From positions 12,524 to 29,735 of the forward strand of contig MGTA01000185.1 of the NCBI GenBank assembly GCA_001799225.1: a stretch of DNA of 17,212 bases, written 5' to 3'. The position numbers were made by a program, and so were the translations under genes. The DNA comes from Deltaproteobacteria bacterium RIFOXYD12_FULL_50_9. GTDB taxonomy: Bacteria; Desulfobacterota; Desulfobulbia; Desulfobulbales; CALZHT01. The notes under the pieces are model-generated. The model saw nothing but the letters and a program-made list of their open reading frames with translations. It had not been told where the DNA came from and ran no database searches. The first letter of the stretch is position 1. Every line of letters begins with the position of its first letter. This document shows positions 1 through 8,123 of the stretch, one piece after another.

Positions 1-453
1 GCCCAGGCTGTTGGTTCTCGAGGTATGGTTGGCGGCCAGGCTATTGATATTGCCTCTGAAGAGAAGGATATCCCCTTTTCCACCCTGCGTTTTATTCACT
101 GCTGTAAAACCGGGGCGCTTATTACCGCCTCAGTGCAGGCCGGCGCCATTATAGCCGGCGCCAATCAAGAGCAGTTTGCCTTGCTCACTAAATATGGTGA
201 GAACATCGGGCTGGCCTTTCAGATCATCGATGACATCCTTAATGTTGAGGGTACTGCTGAACAACTGGGCAAGGCAGCCGGCTCTGATGCAAAAAGAGGC
301 AAAGCTACCTATCCGGATTTTTTTGGCCTTGAACTTAGCAGAGCCAAGGCAGGCGAAGCCGTAGCCAATGCAGTCAGCGCTCTTAGCGGTTTTGATAAGC
401 GCGCCGATTTCCTGCGGGAGCTTGCCGAATACCTCCTCGTCCGCAAAAAATGA
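1..453 (+). CDS. ispA: Polyprenyl (farnesyl/geranylgeranyl) diphosphate synthase, C-terminal part
   Basis: This is the 3' end of a short-chain trans-prenyltransferase; the reading frame is open to base 1, so the gene starts outside the window. The visible 150 residues hold family landmarks: a GMVGGQAIDI segment, HCCKTGALI, the second aspartate-rich motif region FQIIDDILNVEG and the GSDAKRGKATYP segment near the C-terminus. Family knowledge: the enzyme condenses IPP with DMAPP/GPP to make FPP or GGPP in the cytoplasm, using Mg2+ bound by two Asp-rich motifs (the first lies upstream of the window). The stop is TGA at 451-453, and dxs follows after about 109 nt on the same strand, an ispA-dxs order common in proteobacteria. 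Chain length cannot be judged because the region around the first Asp motif is missing. Confidence 0.95.
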   Translation, partial: AQAVGSRGMVGGQAIDIASEEKDIPFSTLRFIHCCKTGALITASVQAGAIIAGANQEQFALLTKYGENIGLAFQIIDDILNVEGTAEQLGKAAGSDAKRGKATYPDFFGLELSRAKAGEAVANAVSALSGFDKRADFLRELAEYLLVRKK

Positions 454-562
454 CCGAATCTCCTTGCGAGCGCTGTTTTCTAATGCTTTTTATAGCAGTG
501 AAGAGTATTTTTTCAAATTACGAATTAGAAAAAATTGTCGAATCGCCAAGGATTGCCCTTTC
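454..562 (+). other. ispA-dxs intergenic spacer
   Basis: This is a 109-nt AT-rich spacer between the ispA stop and the chosen dxs start. The dxs frame stays open through it back to 368, but codons there give no DXS-like sequence, so I treat it as non-coding. The only clear signal is the dxs ribosome binding site AAGGA at 548-552. I see no convincing terminator or sigma-70 promoter, so ispA and dxs are probably co-transcribed. Confidence 0.5.
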
Positions 563-2458
563 ATGAAAATTGTTACCCCCCTGCTTGACACGATCAACTC
601 TCCAGAGGCACTCCGTCTGCTTCCGGAAGAAAAATTACCTGCTTTGGCTGATGAGATCAGGAACACCATAATCCAATCGGTGGCGAAAACCGGTGGCCAC
701 CTGGCGCCCAGCCTCGGGGTTGCCGAGTTGACATTAGCCATCCATTACGTCTTCAACACCCCACATGACAAACTGATTTGGGATGTCGGCCATCAAACCT
801 ATGCCCATAAGCTGATCACTGGTCGCCGCGACCGCTTTCACACCCTCAGACAGTATAAGGGGATCAGCGGTTTTCCCAAACGCGAAGAGAGCGAATACGA
901 CACCTTTGATACCGGTCATAGCAGTACATCGATCTCGGCAAGCTTGGGCATCGCCCTTGCCAAACACCTTAAGGGCGACAAGGCAAGGGCCATTGCCGTA
1001 ATCGGAGATGGTTCAATGACCGGTGGCATTGCTTTTGAGGCCTTGAACCAGGCCGGACACCTTGGCAAAAACCTCATTGTCATTCTTAACGACAACGAGA
1101 TGTCGATATCGCCCAATGTTGGTGCGCTCTCAAGTTTTTTAAGCCGCAAGCTTACCGGCAAAACCATGGTGCGCGTCAAGCACGACATGGAGCAGTTTCT
1201 GAAATCATTTGCGAATGTCGGTGAAAATATTCTGCAGGTTCTTAAGAAAAGTGAGGAGAGCTTCAAAGGTTTTTTTACGCCCGGCATGTTGTTTGAGGCT
1301 TTAAAATTCGAATATGTCGGCCCCCTGCGCGGTCATCAGTTGGGAAACTTGATTGCCACCCTGCGAAATATCAGGGACTTCAGTCATGGCCCGGTGTTAG
1401 TCCATGTTTTGACCACCAAGGGCAAAGGTTATAAACCAGCGGAAAAAAATCCCGGTGAATACCATGGCGTCGGGCCGTTCCGCGTTGAAACCGGCAAACC
1501 CATATCGATCTCTAACAAAAAGCCTACCTATACAGCCATCTTTGGTGAGACCCTTGTCCAGATAGCTGCAAAGGAGCCGCGCATCGTAGCCATTTCAGCC
1601 GCTATGACTCAAGGGACCGGACTTTTCGAATTTTCCCGCCGCTTTCCTGACCGCTTTTTTGATGTCGGCATTGCCGAACAACATGCCGTGACTTTTGCAG
1701 CCGGCCTGGCCACCGAAGGTATCCGGCCAGTAGTTGCCATCTATTCTACTTTTCTGCAACGGGCGCTCGATCAGATTATCCATGATGTCTGCCTGCCCAA
1801 TCTGCCGGTCATCTTCGCCATAGATCGCAGCGGCGTGGTTGGCGACGACGGCCCTACCCATCACGGTGTTTTTGATATCTCTTTCCTGCGCTATATTCCC
1901 AACATGATAATTATGGTGCCCAAGGACGAAGAGGAACTGCGACACATGCTGTTTACCGCCATCTCCCTTCCTGGTCCCGTCGCGATTCGCTACCCTCGCG
2001 GTTCCGGTGAAGGGGTGCCGCTCAGCGCAACCTTAGAAAAGTTGCCTTTTGCCAAAGGCGAACTACTAAAAACCGGTGACGATATTCTTCTCTTACCGAT
2101 AGGCAACAGGGTTTATCCTGCCCTTGAAGCCGCAGAAGGTCTAAAAAAAGTCGGGATTCAGGCCGCCGTCATCAACCCGCGCTTCATCAACCCGATGGAC
2201 GAGGATCTCATTGCCGAATGGGCCACCAGAACAGGCCGGGTGGTCACCATTGAAGATCATGCCCGCAAAGGCGGATTCGGCAGTGCCATTCTTGAACTTT
2301 TTACCAGGAATGCTATTTTTGGCGTCCAGGTAAGACGCCTGGGTTTTCCAGACCACTTCATAGAACATGGGCCCCAGGAGACTCTATGGCGCCTCGGCAA
2401 AATCGATACTCCGGCGATAATCAATGCCGCCATTGAGCTGAGCAAGAACAGGTTCTGA
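563..2458 (+). CDS. dxs: 1-deoxy-D-xylulose-5-phosphate synthase
   Basis: This encodes a complete DXS of 631 residues, a normal length for the family. It condenses pyruvate with glyceraldehyde 3-phosphate, using thiamine diphosphate, in the first step of the MEP isoprenoid pathway. Visible motifs are TGGHLAPSLG with the catalytic-type His46, the ThDP motif GDGSMTGG (148-155) running to LNDNEMS (Asn176), the Glu372 region DVGIAEQHAVTFAAG, DRSGVVGDDGPTHHG (421-435) and IRYPRG. I chose ATG 563 because homology begins there and AAGGA lies 10 nt upstream. The upstream extension to 368 overlaps ispA and is not DXS-like. The usual GP(I/V)DGH segment reads GPLRGH (253-258), an Asp-to-Arg change beside a His that is retained. 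The next gene begins 2 nt after the stop. Confidence 0.97.
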   Translation: MKIVTPLLDTINSPEALRLLPEEKLPALADEIRNTIIQSVAKTGGHLAPSLGVAELTLAIHYVFNTPHDKLIWDVGHQTYAHKLITGRRDRFHTLRQYKGISGFPKREESEYDTFDTGHSSTSISASLGIALAKHLKGDKARAIAVIGDGSMTGGIAFEALNQAGHLGKNLIVILNDNEMSISPNVGALSSFLSRKLTGKTMVRVKHDMEQFLKSFANVGENILQVLKKSEESFKGFFTPGMLFEALKFEYVGPLRGHQLGNLIATLRNIRDFSHGPVLVHVLTTKGKGYKPAEKNPGEYHGVGPFRVETGKPISISNKKPTYTAIFGETLVQIAAKEPRIVAISAAMTQGTGLFEFSRRFPDRFFDVGIAEQHAVTFAAGLATEGIRPVVAIYSTFLQRALDQIIHDVCLPNLPVIFAIDRSGVVGDDGPTHHGVFDISFLRYIPNMIIMVPKDEEELRHMLFTAISLPGPVAIRYPRGSGEGVPLSATLEKLPFAKGELLKTGDDILLLPIGNRVYPALEAAEGLKKVGIQAAVINPRFINPMDEDLIAEWATRTGRVVTIEDHARKGGFGSAILELFTRNAIFGVQVRRLGFPDHFIEHGPQETLWRLGKIDTPAIINAAIELSKNRF

Positions 2459-2460
2459 AC

Positions 2461-4005
2461 TTGAAGAAAACCTCTTCATCCGACAATCTGCCGGAAGCCA
2501 AGCAAAACAACAGAGGACGCTGGCAGGTAAATCCATATATCTGGTCATTCACCACATATTTCAGCGAAGGTTTCCCCTACTCGATCATTAGAACCATCTC
2601 GTCGGTCTTTTGCCGAGATCGGGGCGCCAGCCTCGAAGCAATTGGTCTTACTTCGCTCTTTGGTCTGCCTTGGACCCTTAAATTCCTCTGGGCCCCACAG
2701 TTGGACGAATTTGCAACCAAACGCCAATGGCTGCTCGCTACCCAGGGTCTGTTGGCTCTGCTTTTTCTGCTGACCGCCTTTGTTGTCCCACTGAGCTGGG
2801 CAATCCAGGCCATGGCAGGACTGTTCATGTTCGGCAGCTTCTTAGCAGCCACCCACGATACCGCCATCGACGGTTACTATCTGGAAGCCCTTGACAAAGA
2901 GGGCCAGGCCCGTTTTGTCGGTTATCGGGTAATGGCCTATCGAATCGCTCTGATGACCGGCACCGGAGTTATCGTCACGATTGGCACCACCCTCGGCTGG
3001 TTTCCTGCTTTTTTTCTGGCCGGCATGCTGATGACCGGACTCTTTTACTTCCATGTTTTCTATCTCCCAGCCGTTGAAAAAGAGCGAAAACCCTTCCGGA
3101 CACTGCTGGACTCCCTGCTGAAACTGCATTTTTTGACTGCCGCGATTATTCTCGCCCTTCTGGTCATCAGCCTTCGTCAGCTACTCACATCAACCTGGTA
3201 CCTTGACCTTAGTAAAGCCCATCCGGTTCTCGACAAATTTTCATTTGCCGGCTGGATCGGCATCCTCCTGTTTCTCTCGCTGATCCTGCTGGCCTTAGGC
3301 AGGAACAAAATCAAGGCACTCATCCTGCAAGAACCCGACTCATATTATGCCAAGGCTTTTCTCACATTTATGGACAGGCAGGGCATCGGTGCCATCATCG
3401 CCTTTATCATATTTATCCGGACCGGAGAGTTCATGTTGAGCACCATGGTCGCGCCGTTCATGGTGGATCTCGGCGTAAAAATACATTACGGCTGGATCTC
3501 CGGCGGGGTCGGTTTACCCTGTTCAATTGCCGGCGCCATGCTGGGCGGCCGGCTGATCAGCCGCTACACTCTGCGCCGGATGATCTGGCCATTTCTGTTT
3601 GCTCAAAACGTCACCAATATCGTCTATATGGTACTGGCCCTGGGAATGGTCGATATCCTCAAGATCAACACCGGCAACAGCCAACCAGTCGCAATCGGTA
3701 CGGTTAATCTGATCACCGTGGTTGCAGTACACGGATTTGATCAATTTGCCGGCGGCCTTGGCACAGCAGTGCTCATGACCTTTCTCATGAGGATCTGCAG
3801 CTCAGAAGCCAAGGCGGCCCATTATGCCATCGGCACTGGCTTGATGAGCGTCAGTGGCCTGTATGCCGGGGTGTTGAGTGGTTTTCTGGCTTCCTGGCTT
3901 GGATATGGCTACTTCTTTGGAGTGAGCTTTTTGCTCTCCATTCCTGGCATGCTCCTGGTAAGCTATCTTCCCTCGGCGATTCTGGAAAAACAGGGCACCA
4001 ACTAG
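2461..4005 (+). CDS. PAT/AmpG-like major facilitator permease
   Basis: This is a 514-residue hydrophobic protein with about 12 predicted membrane segments. The N-terminal half strongly resembles the PAT/AmpG branch of the MFS: YFSEGFPY, a SLFGLPWTLKFLWAP segment, ATHDTAIDGYYLEALD and GYRVMAYRIALM. AmpG carries GlcNAc-anhydroMur-peptides into the cytoplasm for cell-wall recycling; other PAT members carry acetyl-CoA or are uncharacterised, so the substrate here is not proven. The start is TTG at 2461. An in-frame stop at 2434 leaves only TTG 2461 or CTG 2455 as sensible starts, and no in-frame ATG occurs before about residue 118. It lies 2 nt after dxs, which suggests translational coupling. 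A hydrophilic tail of about 25 residues precedes the first membrane segment. Confidence 0.85.
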   Translation: MKKTSSSDNLPEAKQNNRGRWQVNPYIWSFTTYFSEGFPYSIIRTISSVFCRDRGASLEAIGLTSLFGLPWTLKFLWAPQLDEFATKRQWLLATQGLLALLFLLTAFVVPLSWAIQAMAGLFMFGSFLAATHDTAIDGYYLEALDKEGQARFVGYRVMAYRIALMTGTGVIVTIGTTLGWFPAFFLAGMLMTGLFYFHVFYLPAVEKERKPFRTLLDSLLKLHFLTAAIILALLVISLRQLLTSTWYLDLSKAHPVLDKFSFAGWIGILLFLSLILLALGRNKIKALILQEPDSYYAKAFLTFMDRQGIGAIIAFIIFIRTGEFMLSTMVAPFMVDLGVKIHYGWISGGVGLPCSIAGAMLGGRLISRYTLRRMIWPFLFAQNVTNIVYMVLALGMVDILKINTGNSQPVAIGTVNLITVVAVHGFDQFAGGLGTAVLMTFLMRICSSEAKAAHYAIGTGLMSVSGLYAGVLSGFLASWLGYGYFFGVSFLLSIPGMLLVSYLPSAILEKQGTN

Positions 4006-4009
4006 CACT

Positions 4010-4118
4010 ACGGAACATAATTTCTTGTTCACTGACAAACTCAAATAGTACGATTTCTTTAAAATCCTTTTCTGCCGGTCCATATTTAACTGAGATGATC
4101 AAAAGCATTATGTTCCGT
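4010..4118. repeat. 12-bp perfect inverted repeat across the convergent gene junction
   Basis: ACGGAACATAAT at 4010-4021 is the exact reverse complement of ATTATGTTCCGT at 4107-4118. The left arm lies just after the permease stop and the right arm inside the 3' end of the O-antigen ligase gene. The right arm also forms a local 6-bp hairpin (TGTTCC 4111-4116 with GGAACA 4123-4128). No T-tract follows, so it is not a classical terminator. The 80-nt junction 4006-4085 holds nothing else that I can identify. Confidence 0.6.
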
Positions 4119-5315
4119 TGAGGGAACATACGCCAGTAGCGCTCCGCACCACAGATAGATGAACCTGCCTTCGGTAAAAGAGGCGAAATGAGCGCTAAAC
4201 ATACTTGTGGCGCACCAGGCGACCAGGACACCAAGCCCCAGGAAACGTGCCCAACCAAAAACCTCCTGGCGTAAAAAACTACCGAGAAAGACTAGAAAAA
4301 CGAGGAGACCGAGGACGCCGTACTCTACCGCAATCCGTAAAAACTGGTTGTGGGGATCTGCCACTACTTGACCCTGCCAGCCGGGGATGCCGGCAACCTG
4401 ACGTCGGTATCCTTCGACAAACCCCCCGGTACCATAGCCGAGCAGCGGTTTATCCAGAAAAGCTTTCCAGGTGTTCTGCCACATCACCCTCCTGATCCCC
4501 ATTGAGGTGAGGTTCTGGTCCTGCTCATAACTATTTATCTCTTTTCCCCCAACCATAATCCTGTCTCTGGCAACAGGAGAGATAAACAGCCCAATACCCA
4601 GAACCACAACCAGACCTGAACTGAAAACATACTTCTGCCAGCCTTTAGTCCAAACAAACACCATCAGTCCGGCCAGCACCAGAAAAACCAGATAGCCGCT
4701 ACGCCCAGGGGTGATAAAAACAATGTTCAAAGAGAGCAACAGAACAGCGGCCGGCAAAAACCAGCGAGCCGCTGGGAAAGCAGGGATCTTAAATCGCCAT
4801 AATCCTGCAGCGGCAAAGGCGCCTACGGCGAATATCATGCCCTGTGTGGCATGATTATGGATGACAATCCCTATGGGAAATTTGTAAATCCTGACATTCA
4901 GCAACCAGCTCAGATCGGAAAGCACGACAGCCAGCATAACGGTCCAGAGCAGAGTCAAAACCAATTTTAGTTTCCAGGTATCATCATTGAACACAGCAGC
5001 AGCCAGTGGTATGAGAAAGAGCTTGCGCCAAGAGTAGAGTATGTTGATGCTCTCGCCTTGTGGCCCCAGGCTGTATAAAACCCCCAGGCTGACCACCCCT
5101 AACCAGACCAGGCTCATAATCACCATTGGTTGCCGGAGAACTATCCGCACTCGGTTTCGCAGTACCGGAAAAGAGAGGAATAAAAGAATAACCAGAATCT
5201 CGGCCACTACAGCCAATGAGGTGGAGATCATCAGGAAGATCAATTGGCCCAGAAGTAAATAACGGACAGCTTGCAACTCGTCAAACTTGGCCATTATCGG
5301 ATGCAGATATTTCAT
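4086..5315 (-). CDS. O-antigen ligase / polymerase family membrane protein (Wzy_C)
   Basis: This is a 409-residue polytopic membrane protein of the Wzy_C/WaaL superfamily. Many hydrophobic segments are visible, and the family landmarks sit where expected: TPGRSGYLVFL (about 202-212), LLGYGTGGF (291-299) and ADPHNQFLRIAVEYGVLGL (319-337). The Arg and His in these segments match the residues implicated in WaaL-type glycosyl transfer. Likely role: transfer of an undecaprenyl-linked glycan to lipid A-core, or polymerisation, on the periplasmic face; sequence alone does not separate the two. ATG 5315 overlaps the upstream GT25 gene by ATGA (5312-5315); a second ATG lies at residue 8. It is the last gene of the envelope cluster, which favours an LPS role. 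Confidence 0.85.
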   Translation of the reverse strand: MKYLHPIMAKFDELQAVRYLLLGQLIFLMISTSLAVVAEILVILLFLSFPVLRNRVRIVLRQPMVIMSLVWLGVVSLGVLYSLGPQGESINILYSWRKLFLIPLAAAVFNDDTWKLKLVLTLLWTVMLAVVLSDLSWLLNVRIYKFPIGIVIHNHATQGMIFAVGAFAAAGLWRFKIPAFPAARWFLPAAVLLLSLNIVFITPGRSGYLVFLVLAGLMVFVWTKGWQKYVFSSGLVVVLGIGLFISPVARDRIMVGGKEINSYEQDQNLTSMGIRRVMWQNTWKAFLDKPLLGYGTGGFVEGYRRQVAGIPGWQGQVVADPHNQFLRIAVEYGVLGLLVFLVFLGSFLRQEVFGWARFLGLGVLVAWCATSMFSAHFASFTEGRFIYLWCGALLAYVPSTEHNAFDHLS

Positions 5316-6127
5316 CTCTTCTCCAATGATATTTTTTTTCGGTCGGTAAGCTGTAGATCGACCCGCAAGGCCGACTCAAGTTTGCGTGGATCAACCCCCA
5401 AAAGTGGTAAAAGATATGTTCTACGAAATTTTTTCAATAACCATTCAAGCGTATCAAGAAATTTGCCGCCCTCTCCGTTCTGAATGGTAGAAGAGAAAAG
5501 ACCGGTATGCGACCCCTGTGAGGCCGCCGTCGGTTCCATCCATAAAATGGGAATACCCAATTCATTATCTATCTTGTTGATCAGATGGTCTGCCGGAAGG
5601 AAAAAACCGTTTTCAGCAAGCCACTCAAGGCGCATCTCGGCTGTCTTCCGGGTAATCCAGTATGAATCAGTCATCCGCACCTGCTCAGCCGGATATAATC
5701 GTTGCCCTCGACGCAGCTTGGTCCAAGGCACATGCAAAGCTGCTCCATCTCCCAAAGAGATACACCCGATCTCATGTCCGGATGCATAAAATTCGGTAAT
5801 CGCACCGGCGGCCAACTGCCTGAATCGTTTGAGATCAATCAGCACGTCATCTTCAAAAACAAAAGCCGCCTCCTGCTTGCCGGCACATATTCTCTCCCAG
5901 GCGACTATATGTTTCAAACTGCAGGAAATATCAGCGGGCCGGAGTTTGTTGCCGTGGTACTTATATAGATCCAGAACAGCCTGATCAATATCGGGAATAT
6001 CATAATCCAGTACCCATTCAAAGGGCATATTGAGGCTGGCAAACTGCCTTATGACACTTTTCTCCCTATCCTTAAAGTCTTTAACATGAATGACATAACT
6101 GGGATAATTTAACTCTTCGGTTTTCAT
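5312..6127 (-). CDS. Glycosyltransferase family 25 (LPS biosynthesis)
   Basis: This encodes 271 residues from ATG 6127. It is recognised as GT25 by the N-terminal YVIHVKDFKDRE, the SCSLKHIVAWERI helix and the catalytic-type acidic motif VFEDDV (about 91-96), in the spacing usual for this family. GT25 enzymes transfer galactose or other hexoses to LPS core or O-chain sugars in the cytoplasm. The frame continues upstream to a TTG at 6142 (5 extra residues), but ATG is the better codon and the strand motif starts soon after it. The gene overlaps the downstream O-antigen ligase gene by 4 nt and follows the LTA-synthase-like gene by 46 nt. The last 60 residues are more variable, and the sugar specificity is unknown. 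Confidence 0.85.
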   Translation of the reverse strand: MKTEELNYPSYVIHVKDFKDREKSVIRQFASLNMPFEWVLDYDIPDIDQAVLDLYKYHGNKLRPADISCSLKHIVAWERICAGKQEAAFVFEDDVLIDLKRFRQLAAGAITEFYASGHEIGCISLGDGAALHVPWTKLRRGQRLYPAEQVRMTDSYWITRKTAEMRLEWLAENGFFLPADHLINKIDNELGIPILWMEPTAASQGSHTGLFSSTIQNGEGGKFLDTLEWLLKKFRRTYLLPLLGVDPRKLESALRVDLQLTDRKKISLEKR

Positions 6128-6173
6128 AAATATAAAGTCCAACGTTTAAAGTGAACAGGGGGATTCTAGCAGG

Positions 6174-8057
6174 CTAATCGTCGAGCTTGTGCTCTAACAG
6201 CCCGTTGTTAAAATATTGCATAAGAGCTTTTGTCTCTTTTTCCATCGTATTTAAGCGTACAGGTTCGTTGGCTAATGGTGATTTGAGCAGCGGGTCATTC
6301 GCAAGATCGAATATCCTACTGCTGAAAGGCGGCACGAACTCAAGAGCGTGCTCCCCTTTTACCAACCAATAGTGTCCTGCCTCATGCATGATTGCCCTGC
6401 CCTCTCCAAGTCGGAAAAGAGAGCGCCCAAACAACAACCGTTTTTTCGGTTGAATGTGCAGAAAATCTAATATTGAAGGTAGAATGTCGGCATGTTGGGT
6501 TATCTGATCAGGGTTTATTGGCGGGAATTTTCTGGTCGGATGGAAAAAAAGTAATGGTACACGATGATGACCGAGGACAGTGAGGAATTCGGGGGTTTCC
6601 AGTTCCTGCACATGATCGCTGGTAATTACAAAAAGGGTATTTGGGTACCACGGTTGTTGGCGCGCCGAGGCGAAAAATCGTTCAAGAGCATAATCGGTAT
6701 AACCTATTGATTCATGAATAGGCAATGTCCCTTTCGGAAAACGGTCCTGATACTGCTTGGGGATCGGATACGGAACGTGTGAACTTAACGTAAAAACCAC
6801 TGATGCAAAGGGGGTTGTTTGGCCGGAGAGTCGATTGACTACATATTGCAGATACGGTTCGTCGTAAATCCCCCAATCGCCATCGTAATCGGCACGGTCA
6901 GGATATTCGGCCATACTGAAATAATTTCGAAATCCTGCTTGCCTGCAAAAAGCATCAAACCGCATGGTACCTTTCCGCGCCCCATGGAAAAAACTGGTTT
7001 CGTATCCTGAAGCGGTGAGCTCCGAGCCCAGCCCGGGAATCTGATTGTCACAGTACCTGGATTCACTGAATGACTCATTCATCATGGACGGCAAACCGGC
7101 TAAAATTGATGGTAATGCCTCAATTGAGCGACGACCATTAGCATAATTATTGCGCAGATATAAAGAGTGCGAGGTTAACGTATCAAGAAATGGCGTATAA
7201 CTCTTGCCGCCATTTCCCTTTGCCATATATTCTGTCGCCAGACTTTCGACGATAATTAATACCAGGTTGTCATGGCGGTCTGATGGTGAAACCATATTTT
7301 CCCCGGCAACATAGGACCGCAGATAGTTACGCAACTCCTGCCGGTCAGCGAAGTAATTAAGTTTTGCAAGTGACTGTTTGCCAGAACTTCTCATGAGTGT
7401 AAATGATGAGTTAAGCGTCAGTTGAGTGAGTCCGGAGTGGTTCTGGATGGCAGCGTTTATCAGGCTGATCGGCTTGGACTGGACGCCGCCGCGAGCGGCA
7501 ACGACCGTCATGGCAATTACTGCCACTGCACTGGCCACCCAACTCCACCAGGGACCTGACCTGCCGGCTTCCTCCCTGGTTATCTCTGTCCGGCTATAAA
7601 GGTATGAAAGGCTCCCAAGCAGTGCCAACCCTAGCAGAACAATCGGCCAGAATTGCAGGGCAAGCGTCGTCAATTTAACACCTGGATCGCTTACCATTTT
7701 CAGCAACACCATATCGGATCTACGGCCGGTAAATTTGATATATTCCAAATCTACAAGGTTGATAATTAGAAATGGGGCGTTCAGCGTAATGAATACGATC
7801 TTTTTAGCGCCTTCTATCTTGCCGCCCGGTTGAGTATACCAGGTAAGAATAGTCAGCAGGAGGAAGGGAATATTGATAATACAGACGGCAGCAAGATCAA
7901 AACGGAGCCCTATCAAAAAAGCCAAGCCTACTTGTGCAACGGTAACACCGGAAAAAAGTGATTGGTTGTTTAAAAAGAAAAAAAACCTCAACAGCGAATA
8001 AACAACAATTATCAAGGTCATTTGGCTGGCGAGTTGCCGCCATCGCAACAGGTTCAT
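6174..8057 (-). CDS. LTA synthase family / sulfatase-fold phospho-head-group transferase
   Basis: This is a 627-residue protein with about five N-terminal membrane segments (to about 190), then a periplasmic alkaline-phosphatase-fold domain (about 260-550). Metal and catalytic positions can be followed: Glu271 in LIIVESLATEY, a Ser311 nucleophile position in NGRRSIEALPSI, His427 in SSHVPYP and Asp481-His482 in VITSDHVQ. In Gram-positive LtaS the nucleophile is Thr; a Ser at this point is, as I recall, usual in Gram-negative relatives. Family members move phosphoglycerol or phosphoethanolamine from phospholipid head groups to glycans or lipid A. Its place between two LPS glycosyltransferases suggests decoration of LPS or a periplasmic glycan. 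The ATG 8057 start has a weak AAGG about 11 nt upstream. The actual donor and acceptor are unknown. Confidence 0.85.
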   Translation of the reverse strand: MNLLRWRQLASQMTLIIVVYSLLRFFFFLNNQSLFSGVTVAQVGLAFLIGLRFDLAAVCIINIPFLLLTILTWYTQPGGKIEGAKKIVFITLNAPFLIINLVDLEYIKFTGRRSDMVLLKMVSDPGVKLTTLALQFWPIVLLGLALLGSLSYLYSRTEITREEAGRSGPWWSWVASAVAVIAMTVVAARGGVQSKPISLINAAIQNHSGLTQLTLNSSFTLMRSSGKQSLAKLNYFADRQELRNYLRSYVAGENMVSPSDRHDNLVLIIVESLATEYMAKGNGGKSYTPFLDTLTSHSLYLRNNYANGRRSIEALPSILAGLPSMMNESFSESRYCDNQIPGLGSELTASGYETSFFHGARKGTMRFDAFCRQAGFRNYFSMAEYPDRADYDGDWGIYDEPYLQYVVNRLSGQTTPFASVVFTLSSHVPYPIPKQYQDRFPKGTLPIHESIGYTDYALERFFASARQQPWYPNTLFVITSDHVQELETPEFLTVLGHHRVPLLFFHPTRKFPPINPDQITQHADILPSILDFLHIQPKKRLLFGRSLFRLGEGRAIMHEAGHYWLVKGEHALEFVPPFSSRIFDLANDPLLKSPLANEPVRLNTMEKETKALMQYFNNGLLEHKLDD

Positions 8058-8123
8058 TTCGGTAGACCTTATCTGTCGGCAATCTGTTGTGCTGGAGATA
8101 TTAACGGAAAGGTCGAGACAACA

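Noticed and set aside
368..562. N-terminal extension of the dxs frame
   Set aside because: It overlaps ispA, shows no DXS similarity, and a well-placed AAGGA supports the start at 563.
4111..4128. Hairpin TGTTCC-GTTGAG-GGAACA as a terminator
   Set aside because: It is inside the ligase coding region and no T-tract follows on either strand.
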